A DNA stretch of 39,050 nucleotides, taken from Chlorobiaceae bacterium (GTDB taxonomy: Bacteria; Bacteroidota; Chlorobiia; Chlorobiales; Chlorobiaceae). The stretch is from the NCBI GenBank assembly GCA_013334925.1, contig JAAXWP010000025.1, forward strand, positions 1-39,050, in the 5' to 3' direction. Both the position numbers and the translations under genes were made by a program. Positions 15,844 to 24,295 of this stretch are shown here, piece after piece. Below the pieces are notes generated by a model. That model worked only from the letters and a program-made list of their open reading frames with translations. It was not told where the DNA came from and ran no database searches. The stretch's first letter is position 1; every line of letters begins with the position of its first letter.

Positions 15844-18237
15844 CTACTGCAGTTCGACCACCGTAACCCCGGCTCCGCCTTCAGACCAGTCGCCGAGCCG
15901 GAAGCTTCTGACGCGCCGATGCTGCTTCAGGAACTCCGCCGTCCGCAGGCGCAACGCGCCCGAACCCTTGCCGTGAATGATCGTGCCGGTCGGCATGCGA
16001 TGCATCACGAGACTATCGACGAAACGGCTCACCGCCTCGATGGCTTCGTCTCCGGTCATACCTCTCAGGTCGAGTCGCGTCGATTCGGGAGATGAGGCCT
16101 GCACCGACCATGCGGCAGCCTTTTTCGGCTCATCGCCCTCCCGCTTCAGCTTGCGCTCCTGCCCCTTCGATATCTTTTCGAGACCCCTGAGCGAGGTGGT
16201 CAGGCGGAAGTTTCCGCAACGTACCACGACCGATTCCTCCTGAACCGATTCAACCTCGCCTGTCGTGCTGGTGTCGGTCAGGCGCACGAGATCACCCGGG
16301 CGGATCGTCCGGTCAACCGATGTTTCAGCTGCCTTTTCCCTGGAGAGCTCCTCCTCGCCGGATGAAACCTTCCGCTTCATCGCCGCCATCCTCTCACGTG
16401 CGCGCTGCTGTGCTCCCTGGTCCTCGGGCTGCTCCTTCACCTCCTTCAGGAGATCACGCAGCTCCCGCCGGGCATGTTCGAGCTCCTTCTGAAGATCGCG
16501 CAGTCCGCGAGATTTCAGTTCACGCTTTGTCCGCTGAACCTCGCTCTTTTCCACCCTGACGCTCTCCTTCAGAGCATCGAGAGCCGCCCGGTCAGCCTCC
16601 AGCTGCGTCGACAGTTCACGGTTCCGAACGACCGAAGCCCTGAGATCATCGATCATCTCCTCCAGTCCTGCGTGGCCCTGACCGACAAAGCCCTCGGCTT
16701 TCGAAATCACCGAATCAGGAAAGCCCATGCGTTTCATCATGGCAAAAGCAAAACTGTTCCCCGGCAAACCCTTCTGGAACCTGAAGGTCGGTACAAGGCC
16801 GGCCCGGTCGAACTCCATCGCGCCGTTCACCACCCCTTCGCGGCGATGGGCATAGACCTTCAGATCACCGATATGGGTGGTCACGATGGTCTTCACTCCC
16901 CGTTCGAGCAGCTCCTCGATCACCGCGCGAGCAATCGGCCCGCCCTCTTCGACATCGGTACCGGCGCAAAGCTCGTCGATCATGGCGAGGCTTCCCGGTT
17001 CAGCGTGTTCGAGAATATGGCGGATAGCCGACAGGTGCGAGCTGAAAGTAGAAAGGTCGTTCTCGATGGACTGCTCGTCACCGATCTCGATAAACACCCC
17101 GGCGAATGCCGGAAACACCGAGCTCTCGCTGCACGGCACGAGGTAACCATGGGCAAGCATGCAGCTCAGGAGCCCAACCGTCTTCATGGCGACCGACTTG
17201 CCGCCGGCATTCGGGCCCGAAATCACCAGCACCTGCTCGTCATGGCCAAGTTCGAGATCGAGCGGGAACACCTTCTCCTTCGTCTCCCGATGTGATATGA
17301 GCAGCCACGGATGGTACCCTCTGACAATCTTCAGCCGCCCGCCCGCAGAGATTTCCGGCAGGTTCGAGGCGGTGTCCACCGCAAGCCTGGCACGTCCGTA
17401 AAGCGAATCGAATCCTGCCATAAGCTCCTGATTGTGAAACACGTCCGGCAGCTCGCTCCTGACTATGGCCGAAAGCTCTTTCAGGATGCGCTCGATCTCC
17501 CGCCGCTCGGCGATTTCGAGCTCCTGGATCCGGTTGCTGGTCTCGAGGGATTCGGCCGGTTCGATGAACACCGTCTGGCCGGTCTGCGAATAGTCCTGGA
17601 CATACCCGGGAAGTTTGTACTTGTATTCGACCCTCATGGCCAGCACCTGCCGGCCGTTCTTGAGTGCAACCGTGTCCTCCATGAGCCATCCTTCCGACTG
17701 GCACCTGCGGAGGATTCGCTCCATCTTGCGCCTGAGCGAGCTTCTGGCTTCGTCGAGATCCCTGCGTATCATGTAAAGGCCGTCGCTGGCCGTGTCGCGA
17801 ACGCGGCCCTGATCATCGATGGCACTGCTGACGGCATACTGGATGCTCTTCTCGAGCCAGAGCCTGATCGTGTAGTCGTTGAGCTCAGGGAAAAGTTCTC
17901 TGCTTGAGAACATCGCCTTGCGGAGCTGGGCAGAGCTCTGCAGCAGGTGAAAGATGTCGAGCAGCTCGAACGGTTCGAGCCAGCTGTCTGCGGCCTCGAG
18001 CTTGACGAGCAGGTTCCGGGTGTCGGGCAGATGGCCGAACGGCAGCGGACGTCCCTCGAGCAGGAAATTTTTCAGCTCGAGCACGCGCAGCAGCTCCCGG
18101 TGCATCTCATCCTGTCCGAACGGAGCCTGCAACCCGAGCAGGAGATCCTGCCCCATGGGTGAAAGACAGAATCCCGCAGCATGCGAGGCGATCTTGTCGA
18201 ATTCGAGTTTGTTCAGTACGACACGGTTCGTTGGCAT
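15844..18237 (-). CDS. mutS2: MutS2 ATPase/endonuclease
   Basis: MutS2 is a MutS-family ATPase not involved in mismatch repair. It suppresses recombination in some bacteria and in Bacillus also splits collided ribosomes. The 797-residue protein has a core/lever region, Walker A GPNAGGKS (341-348), signature and Walker B region with MIDELCAGTDVEEGGP, then an Arg/Glu-rich coiled coil (about 510-620), a KOW-like beta segment and a C-terminal Smr nuclease domain (about 715-797) starting LDLRGMTGDEAIEAV with the HGKGSGALR motif. All parts are intact. The start ATG 18237 has GGAG five bases upstream. It diverges from pdxJ. Confidence 0.95.
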   Translation of the reverse strand: MPTNRVVLNKLEFDKIASHAAGFCLSPMGQDLLLGLQAPFGQDEMHRELLRVLELKNFLLEGRPLPFGHLPDTRNLLVKLEAADSWLEPFELLDIFHLLQSSAQLRKAMFSSRELFPELNDYTIRLWLEKSIQYAVSSAIDDQGRVRDTASDGLYMIRRDLDEARSSLRRKMERILRRCQSEGWLMEDTVALKNGRQVLAMRVEYKYKLPGYVQDYSQTGQTVFIEPAESLETSNRIQELEIAERREIERILKELSAIVRSELPDVFHNQELMAGFDSLYGRARLAVDTASNLPEISAGGRLKIVRGYHPWLLISHRETKEKVFPLDLELGHDEQVLVISGPNAGGKSVAMKTVGLLSCMLAHGYLVPCSESSVFPAFAGVFIEIGDEQSIENDLSTFSSHLSAIRHILEHAEPGSLAMIDELCAGTDVEEGGPIARAVIEELLERGVKTIVTTHIGDLKVYAHRREGVVNGAMEFDRAGLVPTFRFQKGLPGNSFAFAMMKRMGFPDSVISKAEGFVGQGHAGLEEMIDDLRASVVRNRELSTQLEADRAALDALKESVRVEKSEVQRTKRELKSRGLRDLQKELEHARRELRDLLKEVKEQPEDQGAQQRARERMAAMKRKVSSGEEELSREKAAETSVDRTIRPGDLVRLTDTSTTGEVESVQEESVVVRCGNFRLTTSLRGLEKISKGQERKLKREGDEPKKAAAWSVQASSPESTRLDLRGMTGDEAIEAVSRFVDSLVMHRMPTGTIIHGKGSGALRLRTAEFLKQHRRVRSFRLGDWSEGGAGVTVVELQ

Positions 18238-18433
18238 AGGTTCTCCATGGTGATCGATCTTGACGCCCCTTCGAGGGCACCCCGTGAAGATAAAAATAAT
18301 AAGGAAATCAGCTCAGTGGAGAGCTTGTCGGGAAGCATCGTGCAGACGCTTTTCTTTTTTTTCACGATCTTTTGTTACTCTTAAAGACTATTGCATTTAA
18401 CGAACGTATAAAGGAATCAGAGGTAGTACGAAC

Positions 18434-19147
18434 ATGAGACTGGCAGTAAACATCGATCATATCGCGACCCTGCGCAACGCAAGAAACGAAGGAGACCCCG
18501 ACCCGGTAGAAGCCGCGCTTCTGGCCGAACGGAGCGGCGCATCGGGCATCGTCTGCCATCTCCGGGAAGATCGACGCCACATCCGTGACAACGATCTCGA
18601 ACGAGTCCGTGCGTCTATCAGAACCAAACTGGATCTCGAAATGGCGATGACGCCGGAAATGCAGGCGATCGCCATCCGTACCCGTCCGGAGCTGGTCACC
18701 CTCGTGCCTGAAAAACGCGAGGAGCTGACGACCGAAGGCGGATTCGCCATCAAAACATTCTTCGAACCTCTCGTCGAGTTCATCAAGCCGATCCGTGACA
18801 ACGGTATCCTGGTGAGCATGTTCGTCGAGCCGGAAGAGGAGGCTATCACCCTTTCCAGAGAGGCTGGTGCCGACATCGTCGAACTGCATACCGGCCCCTA
18901 TTCGCTCTGCAAAACCGAAGCGGAGCACGAGCGGGAGCTTGAAAGAATCCGTAAAGCCGCCCGCTTCGCCCGTTCAGCCGGGCTTGCCGTCGTCGCAGGC
19001 CATGGCCTGAACGTCAGGAACATCGCGCCGTTCAGGGAGATCACCGAAATCGAAGAGGTCAGCATCGGCCATGCGATTATCGCAAGAGCGGCCTTCATCG
19101 GCCTGCCTGCAGCCATCGGCGAGATCCTCGACCTCATCAGGCGCTGA
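18434..19147 (+). CDS. pdxJ: Pyridoxine 5'-phosphate synthase
   Basis: PdxJ closes the pyridine ring of vitamin B6 from DXP and 3-amino-2-oxopropyl phosphate. The 237-residue TIM-barrel protein is full length: [17 protein letters not shown] at the start, the [13 protein letters not shown] motif with catalytic His/Arg, catalytic Glu in [18 protein letters not shown] and the phosphate-binding GHGLN. It uses the product of dxs, encoded 4 kb upstream. It starts a tight run pdxJ-rdgB-uppP with 3-base and overlapping junctions. An AGAGG stretch lies about 13 bases before the ATG. A TTGTTA / ATTTAA pair 17 bases apart just upstream may be a promoter, weakly supported. Confidence 0.95.
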   Translation: MRLAVNIDHIATLRNARNEGDPDPVEAALLAERSGASGIVCHLREDRRHIRDNDLERVRASIRTKLDLEMAMTPEMQAIAIRTRPELVTLVPEKREELTTEGGFAIKTFFEPLVEFIKPIRDNGILVSMFVEPEEEAITLSREAGADIVELHTGPYSLCKTEAEHERELERIRKAARFARSAGLAVVAGHGLNVRNIAPFREITEIEEVSIGHAIIARAAFIGLPAAIGEILDLIRR

Positions 19148-19150
19148 CGG

Positions 19151-19879
19151 ATGGGTAACGACACCGGAAACGCACCAGGCAGCAAGCCATCTGTTGTCAT
19201 CGTACTCGCTACCGGCAACCGTGACAAGGTTCGGGAGCTTCAGCAACTGCTCGCAGGCATCTGTCCAGGAGTTATCGTCCACTCTCTTGCCGATCTGGGT
19301 CTTGCACCAGAGATTGACGAAACCGAAGCGACCCTGGAGGGTAACGCACTGCTCAAGGCCACCGAAATCTACCGTCTGGTCGGGCGGCAATTCGAATGGC
19401 TGATCGTACTGGCTGACGATACCGGTCTCGAAGTCGATGCCCTTGGCGGCGCGCCGGGAGTCCGATCGGCACGCTACGCCCCAGTACCCGGCGGCGGCGC
19501 TCCATCTTACGATGACAACGTGCGCCATCTGCTGCAGTCACTCGCAGGCGCCGAAAAACGTACCGCACGCTTCAGGACGGTCATTGCCCTGAAAGGCCGG
19601 TTGCCGGCCTCTGACGGCGATATCGTCGAGATCGAAGAGAGCGTGGAAGGTCGCATCGAAGGAACGATCACCCTGGAACGGCAGGGATCAGCCGGCTTCG
19701 GTTACGATCCGGTTTTCCTGCCGGCAGGTTCGGCAAAAACCTTCGCAGAAATGACCCTTGAAGAAAAAAACGCCATCAGTCACCGTTCCCGGGCGGTAGC
19801 CTGTGCATCGAAACGTATCGGCGAACTGCTTTCGAACTCTGGACTGACACCATCAACACCAACCAGCATCACTCCATGA
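19151..19879 (+). CDS. rdgB: XTP/dITP diphosphatase (non-canonical purine NTP pyrophosphatase)
   Basis: This house-cleaning enzyme hydrolyses dITP, ITP and XTP to monophosphates, keeping deaminated purines out of DNA and RNA. The 242-residue protein has the family motifs VLATGNRDKVRELQ (18-31), ADDTGLEVDALGGAPGV with the catalytic Asp, SARYA, GFGYDPVFLP and SHRSRA. A short Gly/Asn/Ser-rich N-terminal tail and a Thr/Pro-rich C-terminal tail extend beyond the usual length of about 200. It starts three bases after pdxJ and its stop overlaps the uppP ATG (ATGA at 19876), so the three genes are probably one operon. Confidence 0.95.
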   Translation: MGNDTGNAPGSKPSVVIVLATGNRDKVRELQQLLAGICPGVIVHSLADLGLAPEIDETEATLEGNALLKATEIYRLVGRQFEWLIVLADDTGLEVDALGGAPGVRSARYAPVPGGGAPSYDDNVRHLLQSLAGAEKRTARFRTVIALKGRLPASDGDIVEIEESVEGRIEGTITLERQGSAGFGYDPVFLPAGSAKTFAEMTLEEKNAISHRSRAVACASKRIGELLSNSGLTPSTPTSITP

Positions 19880-20724
19880 ATCTGTTCCAGGCGATCATTC
19901 TTGGCATCGTTCAGGGGCTCACCGAGTTCCTGCCCATCAGCAGTTCGGCCCACCTGCGGTTCGTGCCGGCACTTCTCGGCTGGGCAGATCCCGGAGCGGC
20001 ATTCACGGCCATTATCCAGATCGGTACCCTGCTGGCTGTGCTGATCTACTTCGCCAAAGATATCGTCTCGATCGCCGGAGCCGTCATTTCGGGATTGATG
20101 CGTGGCAAGCCACTGGAAACGGATGAATCGAAAATGGGGTGGATGATCGCAGCGGGTACGCTCCCGATCGTCGTTTTCGGACTGGTCTTCAAGCACCATA
20201 TCGAAACGACCCTGCGTTCACTCTACATCGTCAGCGCATCCATGATCCTCCTTGCCATCGTGCTTTCGATCGCGGAGTGGCATGTGCGCAGGAGAACCGA
20301 CGAGGGGCTGCGGGGAAAATCGATCAAAGAGGTGACCTGGCTGGACGCAATCGTCATCGGCTTGGCACAGGCGATGGCGCTCATACCGGGCTCATCCCGT
20401 TCCGGCGTGACCATCACCGGGGGGCTGTTCATGAACCTCGACCGTGAAACTGCTGCCAGATTCTCCTTTCTGCTCTCCCTGCCGTCAGTGTTTGCCGCAG
20501 GCATTCTGGAGCTCTACCAGACCAGACAGGAGATCATGGCATCCTCGGACAACTTGCTCAACATCGCCGTGGCCTCCCTGTTCGCGTTCATCGTCGGCTA
20601 CCTCTCCATCGCCTTCCTGCTGAGCTATCTCCGCCGTCATACGACCACGATATTCATCGTGTATCGACTGTTGGTCGGCACCTCACTGCTCGTGCTCATT
20701 GCGTCAGGAAAACTCCTGCCCTGA
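19876..20724 (+). CDS. uppP: Undecaprenyl-diphosphatase
   Basis: UppP (BacA) dephosphorylates undecaprenyl diphosphate, recycling the lipid carrier for peptidoglycan and O-antigen synthesis. The 282-residue polytopic inner-membrane protein has both active-site motifs, GLTEFLPISSSAH (14-26) and PGSSRSG (171-177), and about eight hydrophobic segments. Its ATG overlaps the rdgB stop. A G+C-containing hairpin (TTTCTGCCC with GGGAAGAAA, one mismatch) follows near 20735-20755 but lacks a T-run. Confidence 0.96.
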   Translation: MNLFQAIILGIVQGLTEFLPISSSAHLRFVPALLGWADPGAAFTAIIQIGTLLAVLIYFAKDIVSIAGAVISGLMRGKPLETDESKMGWMIAAGTLPIVVFGLVFKHHIETTLRSLYIVSASMILLAIVLSIAEWHVRRRTDEGLRGKSIKEVTWLDAIVIGLAQAMALIPGSSRSGVTITGGLFMNLDRETAARFSFLLSLPSVFAAGILELYQTRQEIMASSDNLLNIAVASLFAFIVGYLSIAFLLSYLRRHTTTIFIVYRLLVGTSLLVLIASGKLLP

Positions 20725-20791
20725 GCGCGGATTTTTCTGCCCTTCGGGAAGAAACGTCCTGCAACTTTCTGACCCGAAAAATTATTGTCAA

Positions 20792-20822
20792 TTGATAAAG
20801 CCGGGTGGGAAAATTTTATTAT
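20792..20822 (+). promoter_or_regulatory. Candidate promoter of the PHP gene
   Basis: TTGATA (20792-20797) and TATTAT (20817-20822) 19 bases apart in an A+T-rich stretch, about 40 bases before the PHP start. The spacing is longer than ideal. Confidence 0.3.
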
Positions 20823-20863
20823 ATACAGAGATAGCTAATACACAAAAATCCAAACGTTGGGCC

Positions 20864-21730
20864 ATGCCATACAGCTCGTCAGGTGTAGGGCATAATGGCT
20901 TTGATAAGGCAGACTTACATATACACACCAAATGTTCGGATGGAATCTTTACACCGGAAGAGATTGTCCAGAAGGCGGTTAAGGCTGGCATTAAGGCAAT
21001 CAGCATAACCGATCATGATTCTGTCGCAGGTATTGACAAAGCAAAGCCATTAGCACTCGAGACAGGCGTCGAGCTTATTCCTGGTGTGGAAATGAGTTCC
21101 GCCTACAAAGGATATGACATCCATATCCTCGGTTATTTTTTCGATTATCAGCATTCCGAGCTGAAACGCTATCTGGACCACTGCCGTCGTCTTCGCACCG
21201 AAAGGGCTGAGCGAATGGTTCAGAAACTGGCAAAAATGGGCGTGAAGATCGAGATTGAACAGATCATCATAAAAGCCCAGAACGGCAGCGTGGGGCGACC
21301 GCACATAGCGGCCGTGCTCCAGGACGGAGGTTTTGTCAAAAGTTTCAGTGAAGCGTTCAGCAAGTACCTGGGTTCGCACAGCCCGGCGTACGTCAAAAGC
21401 ATCGAGACCCATCCGGGCGAAGTCATCCGACTGATCAACGAAGCTTCAGGGCTCTCATTCCTTGCGCATCCTGCGCAGAACGTACCTGACGAGATCCTCA
21501 AGCAGCTGATCTCGTTCGGACTTGACGGGCTGGAGATCATCCATCCGTCACACGATACGTACCGTCAGAACTACTACCGTGAAATCGCCAACGAGTATTT
21601 CCTGCTCTTTTCCGGCGGCTCGGACTACCATGGCCTGAAAGACCACGAGGACACATTCGGACAGGTCTGGATTCCGTACGAATGGGTCACCAAGATGAAA
21701 AGCCGATTGTTCCCGGTGACCAAGGGATGA
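20864..21730 (+). CDS. PHP-domain phosphoesterase, TrpH/RNase AM-like
   Basis: A 288-residue PHP-fold metallophosphoesterase similar in length and layout to E. coli TrpH (YciV, RNase AM), which removes 5' nucleotides from short RNA or 3',5'-bisphosphates. Metal-binding motifs in order are DLHIHTKCSDG, ITDHDSVAGI, IPGVEMS, GRPHIA, LAHPAQ and SGGSDYHG; all expected His/Asp/Glu residues are there. It has a single PHP domain, with no polymerase parts. The open frame runs back into uppP (20699), but the added residues carry no domain and ATG 20864 suits the family. No clear ribosome site is seen. The activity assignment to RNA is inferred from family. Confidence 0.87.
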   Translation: MPYSSSGVGHNGFDKADLHIHTKCSDGIFTPEEIVQKAVKAGIKAISITDHDSVAGIDKAKPLALETGVELIPGVEMSSAYKGYDIHILGYFFDYQHSELKRYLDHCRRLRTERAERMVQKLAKMGVKIEIEQIIIKAQNGSVGRPHIAAVLQDGGFVKSFSEAFSKYLGSHSPAYVKSIETHPGEVIRLINEASGLSFLAHPAQNVPDEILKQLISFGLDGLEIIHPSHDTYRQNYYREIANEYFLLFSGGSDYHGLKDHEDTFGQVWIPYEWVTKMKSRLFPVTKG

Positions 21731-21768
21731 TTAATTTGAGGCCACATTCTGAAGAATCGGTCAAGTTT

Positions 21769-21777
21769 TGCTATACT
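21769..21777 (+). promoter_or_regulatory. Candidate extended -10 promoter of the mla operon
   Basis: TG-C-TATACT matches the extended -10 consensus TGnTATAAT. The -35 region 17 bases upstream (CTGAAG) is weak, as is common with extended -10 promoters. Transcription would start near 21784, directly before a hairpin and T-run. Confidence 0.4.
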
Positions 21778-21792
21778 TGCACCTGCAAAACA

Positions 21793-21820
21793 CCGGTCGA
21801 TGACCGGATTCGGTTTTTTT
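21793..21820 (+). terminator. Terminator-like hairpin at the mlaE start
   Basis: Perfect stem CCGGTC (21793-21798), loop GAT, GACCGG (21802-21807), with seven T at 21814-21820. An alternative stem ACCG-GATT-CGGT abuts the T-run directly. It may terminate the PHP transcript or attenuate mla, because the first possible mlaE start codons begin at the end of the T-run. Confidence 0.55.
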
Positions 21821-21821
21821 G

Positions 21822-22640
21822 ATGACCAGACGCCGAGACCCTATGTCGATGCCCCTTATGAGGACTTATGGAGAGCAGACGATCCTCCGCATGAAGGCGT
21901 TCCTGCTGACGATGCAGGAATTTTTTCTGTTCGCGCTCAGATCGTTCGTGACCATACCGCAACTCAAACGCTACTGGCGGGATTTTCTCGACCAGGCGCT
22001 CATCTGCGGCGTGGAGTCGATTCCGATCGTACTGGTCAGCTCGATCTCTATCGGAGGTCTCATGTCCATGGAGGTTGGCAACCTGCTCGAAGAGTTCGGA
22101 GCCAAAACCATGCTGGGGCGCTCCACCTCTAATGCGGTCCTGCGTGAGCTCGGTCCTCTCCTTATGGGCCTGATGCTCGCCGCCCGGTACGGATCAAGAA
22201 ACGGAGCTGAACTCGGTGCCATGCAGATTTCGGAACAGATCGATGCACTGCGCGCATTCGGCACCGACCCCATCGCAAAGCTCGTCATGCCGAGACTCAC
22301 GGCGGCACTGGTGATGTTCATTCCGCTTGTCGCGCTGTCCGACTTTGCCGGACTGCAGACGGCGGCCCTCGTCGCCCAGTACTACCACAAGATAGATCCG
22401 GGAATATTCTGGAATTCGATCTACCCGAGGCTCGCGCCTAAAGACTTTGTCGTCAGCTTTCTGAAAGCTCCGGTCTTTGCTATCCTCATCACTCTCGTCA
22501 GCAGTTTCAACGGCTTTTCGGCCCGGGGAGGAACTGCCGGCGTCGGCAGATCAACTATCAAGGGAATCGTCGTTTCTTCGGGACTGGTGCTCGTCGCCAA
22601 TTTCTACGTCTCGAAGATCATACTCGATATCATGCATTAA
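21822..22640 (+). CDS. mlaE: MlaE-family ABC transporter permease
   Basis: The permease of an MCE/Mla lipid-transport ABC system in the inner membrane, moving phospholipids between inner and outer membranes. At up to 272 residues it has the family core LRELGPLLMGLMLAARYGS followed by GAELGAMQISEQIDALRAFGTDPI, and about five membrane segments; the sequence ends in FYVSKIILDIMH. The start is uncertain: ATG at 21822 directly follows a T7 run, and further in-frame ATG codons lie at 21843, 21858 and 21891, none with a good ribosome site. The next gene starts one base after its stop, so mlaE-mlaF-mlaD are one operon. Confidence 0.9.
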   Translation: MTRRRDPMSMPLMRTYGEQTILRMKAFLLTMQEFFLFALRSFVTIPQLKRYWRDFLDQALICGVESIPIVLVSSISIGGLMSMEVGNLLEEFGAKTMLGRSTSNAVLRELGPLLMGLMLAARYGSRNGAELGAMQISEQIDALRAFGTDPIAKLVMPRLTAALVMFIPLVALSDFAGLQTAALVAQYYHKIDPGIFWNSIYPRLAPKDFVVSFLKAPVFAILITLVSSFNGFSARGGTAGVGRSTIKGIVVSSGLVLVANFYVSKIILDIMH

Positions 22641-22641
22641 G

Positions 22642-23376
22642 ATGATCGAACTCAGGAACGTCACGTTGAAATATGGCGAGAAACTGATTCTCGACAAGGT
22701 TTCGATCAAGGTGCAGGACAACACCATCAAGGCTGTCCTCGGCCCCAGCGGTGTCGGCAAGAGCACCATTATCAAGCTTATGCTCGGCCTCATCAAGCCC
22801 AACAGCGGACAGGTCTTCGTCGACGGCGTGGACATCACCCCGCTCAAGGAGACCGAGCTCTACCCGATCAGGCGCAAGATGGGCATCGTATTCCAGGGTA
22901 ACGCCCTGTTCGACTCCATGACCATCAGCCAGAACATGAGCTTCTTTCTGAGGGAGAACCTGCGCCTGCCTGATGAAGAGATCTCCGCGCGCGTCAGTGA
23001 TCAGATCCGTTTTGCCGGCCTCGAAGGCTACGAAGACCAGTTACCGGAAAGCCTGAGTGGTGGCATGAAAAAGCGCGTCGCCATCGGCAGGGCGCTGATC
23101 TTCAATCCTAAAATGATCCTGTTCGATGAACCGACGGCAGGTCTCGACCCGGTCAGCTCCAGGAAAATCCTGAACCTCATCGCTTCCCTGAAAAAAACCA
23201 ACGATCTGGGTGCCGTGTTCGTCACCCACATCATCGATGACGTCTTCGCCATAGCCGACGAGGTGGCCGTCCTTTACCAGGGAAAGATCATCTTCGACGA
23301 CAAGACGGAGAATCTCCACAGCTCTGACCATCCATTCATCAGGTCGATCCTGTCTGACAAGATCCTCGAACTTTAA
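22642..23376 (+). CDS. mlaF: MlaF-family ABC transporter ATP-binding protein
   Basis: The cytoplasmic ATPase of the Mla lipid transporter, 244 residues. It has Walker A GPSGVGKST (34-42), a Q-loop in VFQGNALFDS, signature LSGGMKKRVAIGRAL, Walker B MILFDEPTAGLDPVS and the switch His in VTHIIDDV. The GMKKR form of the signature motif is typical of MlaF-type ATPases. The frame is open upstream inside mlaE, but ATG 22642, one base after the mlaE stop, gives the normal N-terminus MIELRNVTLKYGEK. Confidence 0.94.
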   Translation: MIELRNVTLKYGEKLILDKVSIKVQDNTIKAVLGPSGVGKSTIIKLMLGLIKPNSGQVFVDGVDITPLKETELYPIRRKMGIVFQGNALFDSMTISQNMSFFLRENLRLPDEEISARVSDQIRFAGLEGYEDQLPESLSGGMKKRVAIGRALIFNPKMILFDEPTAGLDPVSSRKILNLIASLKKTNDLGAVFVTHIIDDVFAIADEVAVLYQGKIIFDDKTENLHSSDHPFIRSILSDKILEL

Positions 23377-23400
23377 TATTTCAAGATCCCGAACAACCGT

Positions 23401-24279
23401 ATGAGAAACCCGAAAGAACTGAAATGGAGCGACCTTAAAACCGGCATTTTCTTCGTGCTTGGTATCGGTTTCGCGGCCTATCTCGGCATGGTGATCGGAA
23501 AGAACACCAGTGTCTTCTCCGGCGTGACGACTATCAAAATCATGACGAGAAATGTCGATGGCCTCGCGGAGAACAACTTTGTGGCCGTCTCCGGCAAGAA
23601 GATCGGTACTGTTTCGAGCCTCAATTTCACGACCCGTCACGACTCGCTCTATGTTGTCGCTGACCTCAAGCTGCGCAACGAATTCGCCAGTCTGGTCACC
23701 AGGGATTCAAAGGCTTCTATCCGGTCGCTCGGCGTGCTCGGAGACAAATATGTGGATATCACTGCCGGTAACGGCGCTCCGGTCAAGGAGGGTGACTTCA
23801 TCCGGCTTGAAGAGGAGGGCGGTATGGCAGCCCTCGCCTCCAACGCAACCCAGACCCTGGAAAAGATCAACAGACTGCTTGACAACCTGAACAGCGGCAA
23901 AGGTCCTGCCGGACGCCTGATCTCCGATGAGAAAATGGGTAACGAGCTGCAGTCGACCATGTCCAACCTGCACCAGACCTCGGCCCAGCTCTCGAAATTC
24001 AGCACCGAGCTGTCAAGCGGCAAAGGCCTGCTCCCGCGCCTGGTCAACGACAAGTCGCTCGCCGACAATACGGTACAGACCATGCAGAATCTGAAACAGA
24101 CCTCCGCTGAGGCTGAGACCATGCTCAAATCGATGAACAGCAGCCAGAGCAGCTTCGGCAGACTGAACTCCGACCCGGCCTTGTACAACAACCTGAACAG
24201 GACCATGGTGTCGCTCGATTCGCTCCTGATCGACCTCAAGAAAAGGCCGAACAGATACGTGCGTTTCACCCTCTTCTAA
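23401..24279 (+). CDS. mlaD: MCE-domain lipid-transport substrate-binding protein (MlaD family)
   Basis: The periplasmic, inner-membrane-anchored part of the Mla system, 292 residues. One transmembrane segment (about 14-33) is followed by a single MCE domain (about 40-125), with the pattern VDGLAENNFVAVSGKKIGTV and SLGVLGDKYVDI. After it come three copies of a 41-residue repeat whose core (G/P)RL..D..L..N...TM..L lies at arginines 172, 213 and 254; they should form helices or a coiled coil reaching across the periplasm. The C-terminus KKRPNRYVRFTLF resembles the ending common in Bacteroidetes/Chlorobi MCE proteins. It follows mlaF by 24 bases. MlaB and MlaC partners are not adjacent. Confidence 0.9.
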   Translation: MRNPKELKWSDLKTGIFFVLGIGFAAYLGMVIGKNTSVFSGVTTIKIMTRNVDGLAENNFVAVSGKKIGTVSSLNFTTRHDSLYVVADLKLRNEFASLVTRDSKASIRSLGVLGDKYVDITAGNGAPVKEGDFIRLEEEGGMAALASNATQTLEKINRLLDNLNSGKGPAGRLISDEKMGNELQSTMSNLHQTSAQLSKFSTELSSGKGLLPRLVNDKSLADNTVQTMQNLKQTSAEAETMLKSMNSSQSSFGRLNSDPALYNNLNRTMVSLDSLLIDLKKRPNRYVRFTLF

Positions 24280-24295
24280 CCATACCCGCAGAACG

